DNA from: Burkholderiaceae bacterium
GTDB taxonomy: Bacteria > Pseudomonadota > Gammaproteobacteria > Burkholderiales > Burkholderiaceae_C
Length of the DNA: 64,000 bases
Assembly (NCBI GenBank): GCA_017992055.1
Contig: JAGOPK010000001.1
Span: 310,001 to 374,000, forward strand
Reading direction: 5' to 3'
Shown: piece by piece, positions 59,091 to 64,000 of the stretch
Numbering within the stretch: position 1 is the first letter of the stretch
Layout of the letters: each line of letters opens with the position of its first letter
Made by a program: the position numbers and the translations under genes
Notes under the pieces: model-generated
Told to the model about the DNA's origin: nothing
What the model saw: the letters and a program-made list of their open reading frames with translations, nothing else
The model's database searches: none

Positions 59091-59834
59091 TCAGGTCATG
59101 CTGCCGGTCTGCAGCATGCGGTCACGCGAGGGGGCCGGGCTGGCCGCCGGCATGGCCTCGTTGGACGGCTGCAGGCCGCCGCCGTCCACCGTCACGCGCT
59201 GGCCCACGGCCCAGGCCTCGCTGCGGGTGAAGCTGCGCAGCGTGCCATCGTCCATGCGCACCTTGACCTGGTAGACGGTGCTGGCGCGCTGGCGCTTCTC
59301 GATCTCGTTGCCGGCCATGCCGCCGCCGATGGCGCCGATCACCGTCATCGCGGTGCGGCCATTGCCCTTGCCCATCTGGTTGCCCAGCAGGCCGCCGACC
59401 ACGCCGCCGGCCACCGCGCCCACGCCCGAGCCGTCGCCCTGGCGGGTCTGGGCCTGCACCGACTCGACCACGCCGCAGCTGGCGCAGACCTCGACGGCGC
59501 GCGCCGGCCGCGTGTCCAGCGGCGTGCGCGATTCGGCACCGCTGTGGCGCGGCTCGGCCGAGGCCTGCTGGCGCGGCTGCGGCTTGGCCGCGGCCTTGGC
59601 CGGCGCGGTCTCGGCCGACGTGCCACGGGCCTGCGCCTCGGGCGCCAGTGCGGCAACGGGCTGGGCCTCGGCCACCGGCGCCGCGTTGTGGCGGCCGATC
59701 AGCACGCCGGCACTGGCGCCGACGGCGACCAGCACCGCGGCGGCCAGCGGCAGCAGCCAGGGGCGGTGGCTGCGGGTGGGGATGACGTGCGGCGCACCGC
59801 GCATCGCGGGGGAAGGGGTGTTGAGCGTGTCCAT
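59091..59834 (-). CDS. glycine-zipper 2TM-domain envelope protein
   Basis: A 247-residue protein. An N-terminal membrane anchor (PWLLPLAAAVLVAVGASAGV) is followed by an Ala/Pro-rich spacer, a CASCG motif and a glycine zipper (GVGAVAGGVVGGLLGNQ, IGAIGGGMAGNEIEK). The C-terminal domain reads VYQVKVRMDDGTLRSF. It resembles the outer-membrane SlyB/OsmB-like family. ATG at 59834 is followed by a short cytoplasmic head. Convergent with the SNF2 gene and divergent from metH part 2. Function unknown. Confidence 0.83.
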   Translation of the reverse strand: MDTLNTPSPAMRGAPHVIPTRSHRPWLLPLAAAVLVAVGASAGVLIGRHNAAPVAEAQPVAALAPEAQARGTSAETAPAKAAAKPQPRQQASAEPRHSGAESRTPLDTRPARAVEVCASCGVVESVQAQTRQGDGSGVGAVAGGVVGGLLGNQMGKGNGRTAMTVIGAIGGGMAGNEIEKRQRASTVYQVKVRMDDGTLRSFTRSEAWAVGQRVTVDGGGLQPSNEAMPAASPAPSRDRMLQTGSMT

Positions 59835-59938
59835 GGCCAGCAGTCTGCGCGCCCGCCCGGGGGCGGGCTGTCGGACCAGCGCGCAAAACGGCCGGCATGG
59901 TGTCCTACATCCACCGAGCGGCCGCGCGCCAGCGCCTC

Positions 59939-59944
59939 TAAAAT
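59939..59944 (+). promoter_or_regulatory. putative -10 box of the metH part 2 transcript
   Basis: TAAAAT lies 9 bases before the first base of the SAH riboswitch, so the transcript would start just ahead of the aptamer. No -35 match at 16-18 bases. Confidence 0.5.
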
Positions 59945-59953
59945 ACGAGTTTT

Positions 59954-60043
59954 CCCGAGGAGCGTTGCGACGGCGGTTCGAGCCCGAACCCGCCGCCAGG
60001 CTCGGGACCGCGAAGCTGCTTCGCGTTGGCAACGGCGCTCACC
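59954..60043 (+). promoter_or_regulatory. S-adenosylhomocysteine (SAH) riboswitch
   Basis: RNA element that raises expression of SAH-recycling genes. P1 is CCCGAG (59954-59959) with CTCGGG (60001-60006). P2 is a GC-rich hairpin (CGGCGG with CCGCCG, and TTCG with CGAA). The conserved GAGGAGCG and GCCAGG segments flank it. A separate CGCGAAG/CTTCGCG hairpin (60009-60025) follows. The pseudoknot pairs GAGCG and TTGC (59960-59968) with GCAA (60029-60032) and CGCTC (60036-60040). It sits directly upstream of metH part 2, a known SAH-riboswitch target in this order. Confidence 0.92.
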
Positions 60044-60076
60044 CCACGCTGTACCCCTTCAGCGTCCCGGGTGAGC
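60037..60076 (+). promoter_or_regulatory. stem-loop competing with the riboswitch 3' strand
   Basis: GCTCACCC (60037-60044) pairs perfectly with GGGTGAGC (60069-60076). Inside, ACGCTG (60046-60051) pairs with CAGCGT (60060-60065). The 14-bp structure uses bases needed for the aptamer pseudoknot, so the two folds exclude each other. A second CTCACC (60095-60100), close to the start codon, could also pair with GGTGAG. This is the likely expression platform; it is inferred, not known. Confidence 0.55.
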
Positions 60077-60110
60077 CGGGGCGCGTCGTGAGTCCTCACC
60101 GCCTGCTGCC

Positions 60111-62846
60111 ATGACCGCTTCTTCACTGCCCTCCGTCGAGCCGATGCGCCTGTCCGGCCTGGAGCCCGTGTCCATCGCCGCCGGCACGCTGTTCGTCAAC
60201 ATCGGCGAGCGCACCAATGTCACCGGCAGCCGGGTGTTCGCCAAGATGATCCTCGAGGGCCGCTTCGAGGACGCGCTGAGCGTGGCGCGCCAGCAGGTGG
60301 AAAACGGCGCCCAGGTCATCGACATCAACATGGACGAGGCCATGCTGGACAGCCAGGCGGCGATGGTGCGCTTCCTGAACCTGATCGCCGGCGAGCCCGA
60401 GATCGCGCGCGTGCCGATCATGATCGACTCGTCGAAGTGGAGCGTGATCGAGGCCGGCCTGAAGTGCATCCAGGGCAAGGGCATCGTCAACTCCATCAGC
60501 CTGAAGGAGGGCGAGGCCGAGTTCAAGCGCCAGGCCACGCTGGTGCGCCGCTACGGCGCGGCCACCGTGGTGATGGCCTTCGACGAGACCGGCCAGGCCG
60601 ACACCTACCAGCGCAAGATCGAGATCTGCCAGCGCGCCTACCGCATCCTGGTCGACGAGGTGGGCTTCCCGGCCGAGGACATCATCTTCGACCCCAACAT
60701 CTTCGCCATCGCCACCGGCATCGAGGAGCATGCCAACTACGCGGTGGACTTCATCGAGGCCACGCGCTGGATCAAGCAGCACCTGCCCGGCGCCAAGGTC
60801 TCGGGCGGCGTGTCCAACGTGAGCTTCAGCTTCCGCGGCAACGAGCCGGTGCGCGAGGCCATCCACACGGTGTTCCTGTACCACGCCATCCAGGCGGGCA
60901 TGGACATGGGCATCGTCAATGCCGGCATGGTGGGCGTCTACGACGACATCCCGGCCGACCTGCGCGAGCGTGTGGAAGACGTGGTGCTGAACCGGCGCGA
61001 CGATGCCACCGAGCGCCTGCTGGAGGTGGCCGAGAGCGTCAAGGGCGCGGCCAAGGACGACAGCGCCAAGCTGGCCTGGCGCGCCGGCAACGTGGACGAG
61101 CGCCTCAGCCATGCGCTGGTGCACGGCATCACCGACTTCATCACCGTCGACACCGAAGAATGCTGGCAGGCCATACGCGCCACGGGCGGCCGGCCGCTGC
61201 ATGTGATCGAAGGCCCGCTGATGGCCGGCATGAACATCGTCGGCGACCTGTTTGGCGCCGGCAAGATGTTCCTGCCGCAGGTGGTCAAGTCGGCCCGCGT
61301 GATGAAGCAGGCCGTGGCCCATCTGCTGCCCTACATCGAGGAAGAAAAGCGCCAGCTCGAAGCCGCCGGCGGCGACGTCAAGGCCAAGGGCAAGGTGGTC
61401 ATCGCCACCGTCAAGGGCGATGTGCACGACATCGGCAAGAACATCGTCACCGTGGTCCTGCAGTGCAACAACTTCGAGGTCGTGAACATGGGCGTGATGG
61501 TCCCGTGCCAGGACATCCTGGCCAAGGCCAAGGTCGAAGGCGCCGACATCATCGGCCTGTCGGGCCTGATCACGCCCAGCCTCGAAGAGATGCAGCACGT
61601 GGCCGCCGAGATGCAGCGCGACGACTGGTTCCGCATCAAGAAGATCCCGCTGCTGATCGGCGGCGCCACCTGCAGCCGTGTGCACACGGCGGTGAAGATC
61701 GCGCCGCACTACGAAGGCCCGGTGGTCTATGTGCCCGATGCCAGCCGCTCGGTGGGCGTGTGCTCCGACCTGCTGAGCGATGCGCGCGCCACACGCTTCA
61801 TCGACGAGCTGAAGGCCGACTACGAGCAGGTGCGCCAGCTGCATGCGAACAAGAAGGCCACGCCCCTGGTCACGCTGGCCCAGGCGCGGGCCAACAAGAC
61901 GCCGATCACCTGGAGCGGCTACACGCCGCCGGCGCCGAAGTTCATCGGCCGCCGCGTGTTCCGCAACTACGACCTGTCCGACCTGGCCGCGGCCATCGAC
62001 TGGGCGCCGTTCTTCCAGACCTGGGACCTGGCCGGCAAGTTTCCGGACATCCTGCGTGACGACATCGTCGGCAGCGAGGCCCAGCGTGTGTTCAGCGATG
62101 GCAAGCGATTGCTGCAGCGGGCCATCGACGGCCGCTGGCTGCAGGCCAATGGCGTGGTCGGCTTCTGGCCGGCCAACACCGTGGACGACGACACCATTGC
62201 CATCTACACCGACGAGTCGCGCAGCCAGGTGCTGATGCACTGGCGGCCGCTGCGCCTGCAAAGCGAGCGGCCGGTGGTCGACGGCGTGAAGCGGCCCAAC
62301 CGCAGCCTGGCCGACTTCATCGCGCCGGCCGGCGTGGCGCCGGACTACATCGGCCTGTTCGCGGTCACTGCCGGCATCGGCGCCGACAAGAAGACGGCCC
62401 AGTTCGAGGCCGACCACGACGACTACAGCGCCATCATGCTCAAGGCCCTGGCCGACCGCCTGGCCGAGGCCTTTGCCGAGCGCCTGCACCAGCGCGTGCG
62501 CACCGAGCTGTGGGGCTATGCAAGCGACGAGGCGCTGAGCAACGAGGAACTGATTGCCGAGAAGTACCGCGGCATCCGCCCGGCGCCGGGCTATCCGGCC
62601 TGCCCCGACCACAGCGTCAAGCGCGCGATGTTCCAGGCCCTGCAGGCCGACGACATCGGCATGGGCCTGACCGACAGCCTGGCCATGACGCCGGCGGCCT
62701 CGGTCAGCGGCTTCTACCTGGCGCATCCCGAGGCCACGTATTTCAACGTCGGCCGCATCGGCGACGACCAGCTGGCCGCCTGGGCCGCGGGCGAGGCGCT
62801 GGACGAGGCCAGCGCGCGCCGCTTGCTGGCACCGGTATTGGGCTGA
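60111..62846 (+). CDS. metH2: methionine synthase, folate/cobalamin/activation part (MetH C-terminal modules)
   Basis: Transfers the methyl group of 5-methyl-tetrahydrofolate to homocysteine via cobalamin. The 911-residue protein has a pterin-binding barrel (about 25-290; [16 protein letters not shown]), B12-binding cap (about 320-400), Rossmann B12 domain with D437-x-H439-x-x-G442 ([11 protein letters not shown]; the His ligates cobalt), and a SAM-binding activation domain (about 580-900; [12 protein letters not shown]). The homocysteine module is separate at 53615-54673. An SAH riboswitch precedes it. Start ATG has no strong Shine-Dalgarno. Confidence 0.95.
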   Translation: MTASSLPSVEPMRLSGLEPVSIAAGTLFVNIGERTNVTGSRVFAKMILEGRFEDALSVARQQVENGAQVIDINMDEAMLDSQAAMVRFLNLIAGEPEIARVPIMIDSSKWSVIEAGLKCIQGKGIVNSISLKEGEAEFKRQATLVRRYGAATVVMAFDETGQADTYQRKIEICQRAYRILVDEVGFPAEDIIFDPNIFAIATGIEEHANYAVDFIEATRWIKQHLPGAKVSGGVSNVSFSFRGNEPVREAIHTVFLYHAIQAGMDMGIVNAGMVGVYDDIPADLRERVEDVVLNRRDDATERLLEVAESVKGAAKDDSAKLAWRAGNVDERLSHALVHGITDFITVDTEECWQAIRATGGRPLHVIEGPLMAGMNIVGDLFGAGKMFLPQVVKSARVMKQAVAHLLPYIEEEKRQLEAAGGDVKAKGKVVIATVKGDVHDIGKNIVTVVLQCNNFEVVNMGVMVPCQDILAKAKVEGADIIGLSGLITPSLEEMQHVAAEMQRDDWFRIKKIPLLIGGATCSRVHTAVKIAPHYEGPVVYVPDASRSVGVCSDLLSDARATRFIDELKADYEQVRQLHANKKATPLVTLAQARANKTPITWSGYTPPAPKFIGRRVFRNYDLSDLAAAIDWAPFFQTWDLAGKFPDILRDDIVGSEAQRVFSDGKRLLQRAIDGRWLQANGVVGFWPANTVDDDTIAIYTDESRSQVLMHWRPLRLQSERPVVDGVKRPNRSLADFIAPAGVAPDYIGLFAVTAGIGADKKTAQFEADHDDYSAIMLKALADRLAEAFAERLHQRVRTELWGYASDEALSNEELIAEKYRGIRPAPGYPACPDHSVKRAMFQALQADDIGMGLTDSLAMTPAASVSGFYLAHPEATYFNVGRIGDDQLAAWAAGEALDEASARRLLAPVLG

Positions 62847-62856
62847 CTTCGGCGCT

Positions 62857-63741
62857 TCACAAGGCCGCGATGGCGCGGCGGTAGGCCTCGACAAAATGGG
62901 CCACCGGCGCGGCCATCGGCCGCGACTGCAGCCACAGCGCCTTGACGGCCAGCGAGGTGGCCGGCTCGATGGGCAGCACGGTCAGCGCCTGGCTGAAGCG
63001 CGCGGCGCTGAGGTCGTCGACCACGGCCACGCCCAGGCCGCTGGCCGCGAAGTCCAGCGCCACCTGGTGGGTCTTGACCGCCAGCCGGGCCGGAAACGGC
63101 CAGCCATGGCGCTCGGCCAGCGTGGCCACCATGCGGCCCACCGGATCACTGCCCAGCACCTCGATCAGCGGCATCGAGCGCATCTGGTCGGCCGACACCT
63201 GGCCGGCCTGGGCAAACTTGCCCAGCACCTCGGGCCGCCCGGCGCACACCAGGCGGCGGCGGCCCAGGTCCAGCACCTCCAGCGCCGGATGCAGCGGCGG
63301 CTCCAGCGCAATGCCCACGTCGATCTCGTGCATGCGCAGCCATTCGAGCAGGGTGTCGTAATGGCCGGTGGAGAACTCCCAGCGTGGCGCGCCGGCCAGC
63401 CGCGGCAGGCCCTGGAAGGCCTGCGGCAGGGCCCCGGCCATCGACAGCACGATGCCCACGCGCACCGTGGCCGTGCTGCCCGAGCGCAGGTTGTGCGCGG
63501 CCCGGCGCACATCGTCCAGGCCGTCGAAGGTCAGGCGCAGCAGCGGCGCCAGGTGCTGCAGCTCCGGCGTGGGCCGCAGGCGGCCGCCGCGGCGCAGAAA
63601 CAATGGATAGCCCAGGCTCTGCTCGGCATGCTGCAGCGTGCGCGTGGCCGCCGGCTGGGTGATGTTGAGCAGGCGCGCCGCGGCGCTGAGCGAGCCGGTT
63701 TGCACGACCGCATGGATCAGTTCGACATGGCGCAGCTTCAT
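62857..63741 (-). CDS. LysR-family transcriptional regulator
   Basis: A 294-residue LysR protein. The N-terminal winged HTH reads LRHVELIHAVVQTGSLSAAARLLNITQPAATR split over its helices, and a substrate-binding domain (about 90-290) follows with RVGIVLSMAGALP and FAASGLGVAVVDDLS. It resembles the branch that regulates amino-acid or opine use. ATG at 63741; GTG one codon upstream is an alternative. It converges on metH part 2 (10-base gap) and is divergent from the secreted-protein gene. Targets unknown. Confidence 0.88.
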   Translation of the reverse strand: MKLRHVELIHAVVQTGSLSAAARLLNITQPAATRTLQHAEQSLGYPLFLRRGGRLRPTPELQHLAPLLRLTFDGLDDVRRAAHNLRSGSTATVRVGIVLSMAGALPQAFQGLPRLAGAPRWEFSTGHYDTLLEWLRMHEIDVGIALEPPLHPALEVLDLGRRRLVCAGRPEVLGKFAQAGQVSADQMRSMPLIEVLGSDPVGRMVATLAERHGWPFPARLAVKTHQVALDFAASGLGVAVVDDLSAARFSQALTVLPIEPATSLAVKALWLQSRPMAAPVAHFVEAYRRAIAAL

Positions 63742-63856
63742 CACGTGTTTGCGGGGGAGCCATGACCGGGGAGCATGGGCAGGCCCGGACTATGCATGAC
63801 CACCACCGCGGCACGCTCCTAGACTGGATGAAAGCAGTCACCTCTGGAGTCGTTCG

Positions 63857-64000
63857 ATGGGATTTGTCACGCGATGCGGCGCTGCCGCCGTCCTGGGCCT
63901 GGCCGCGCTGTCGGCCCAGGCCGCTCACATCAGCAGCCAGTTCACCGCGCTGGGCACCGGGCAGTGGCGCCTGGACCTGACGCTGCAGGCCGAGCCGGGC
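63857..64000 (+). CDS. secreted protein, N-terminal 48 codons (cut by window edge)
   Basis: The visible part is a signal peptide (RCGAAAVLGLAALSAQA, cleavage near residue 23) and the start of a mature domain (HISSQFTALGTGQWRLDL). TGGAG lies 7 bases before the ATG. The style fits PEP-CTERM proteins, as with the protease at 11187-12887, but the C-terminus that would prove this is outside the window. Confidence 0.65.
   Translation, partial: MGFVTRCGAAAVLGLAALSAQAAHISSQFTALGTGQWRLDLTLQAEPG

Noticed and set aside
59954-60043. Cobalamin or SAM riboswitch before metH part 2
   Set aside because: The P1, GAGGAGCG, GCCAGG and GCAACGGCGCTCACC pattern is that of the SAH riboswitch; there is no B12-box and no SAM aptamer core.
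60123-62894. A 923-codon open frame on the minus strand
   Set aside because: Antisense to metH part 2. The translation is low-complexity (His, Asp, Gln, Val) with no motif.

Overview
This window is typical of a high-GC (by eye about 70%) betaproteobacterium of the order Burkholderiales, most like the Rubrivivax/Leptothrix group. The evidence is a stand-alone infA, a PHA synthase and the granule protein PhaM, a PEP-CTERM secreted protease, a bufferin (MNIO) operon, a two-gene methionine synthase with an S-adenosylhomocysteine (SAH) riboswitch, and Bug/TctC solute-binding proteins. Coding density is very high. Many neighbours overlap by ATGA or TGATG, and no gap between genes exceeds 300 bases. 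I saw no tRNA, rRNA, CRISPR array, insertion sequence or prophage.

Layout. 1-7331: end of radA (cut by the window), a LysE exporter, a GAF protein with a receiver-like partner, a hotdog thioesterase, alr divergent from lplT, an EamA transporter and a two-receiver regulator. 7485-9194: peroxidase and aminotransferase. 9328-11224: bufABC bufferin operon. 11187-12887: PEP-CTERM subtilase. 12993-16107: SDR, aldehyde dehydrogenase and a GntR/FCD regulator.

16160-27176 is the most notable region. Eleven co-directional, mostly overlapping genes encode a biuret hydrolase, a second closely related cysteine hydrolase (triuret hydrolase candidate), allophanate hydrolase AtzF, an AtzH-like protein and two complete ABC importers, one BMP/nucleoside type and one NitT/TauT type. 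I read it as uptake and stepwise hydrolysis of biuret-type oligoureas to ammonia and CO2. The divergent control region (27177-27426) holds a perfect 21-bp palindrome and a GntR-like TATAC site.

27427-38645: a peptide-type ABC transporter split into dppBC and dppDFA, separated by a Bug protein, infA, phaC and a CYTH-domain gene, then an NTF2-like gene and an amidase. 38751-41272: aldo/keto reductase, small membrane protein and a second EamA transporter. 41282-47862: glycolate oxidase operon glcDEF with a methyltransferase inside and two lipoproteins at its end. 47995-52097: GNAT, FIST and phaM, then a retropepsin-like protein and an FAH-family hydrolase. 52169-62846: DUF3108 and DUF3567 genes, metH part 1, a very large SNF2 helicase, a glycine-zipper protein, then the SAH riboswitch and metH part 2. 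62857-64000: a LysR regulator and the start of a secreted protein.
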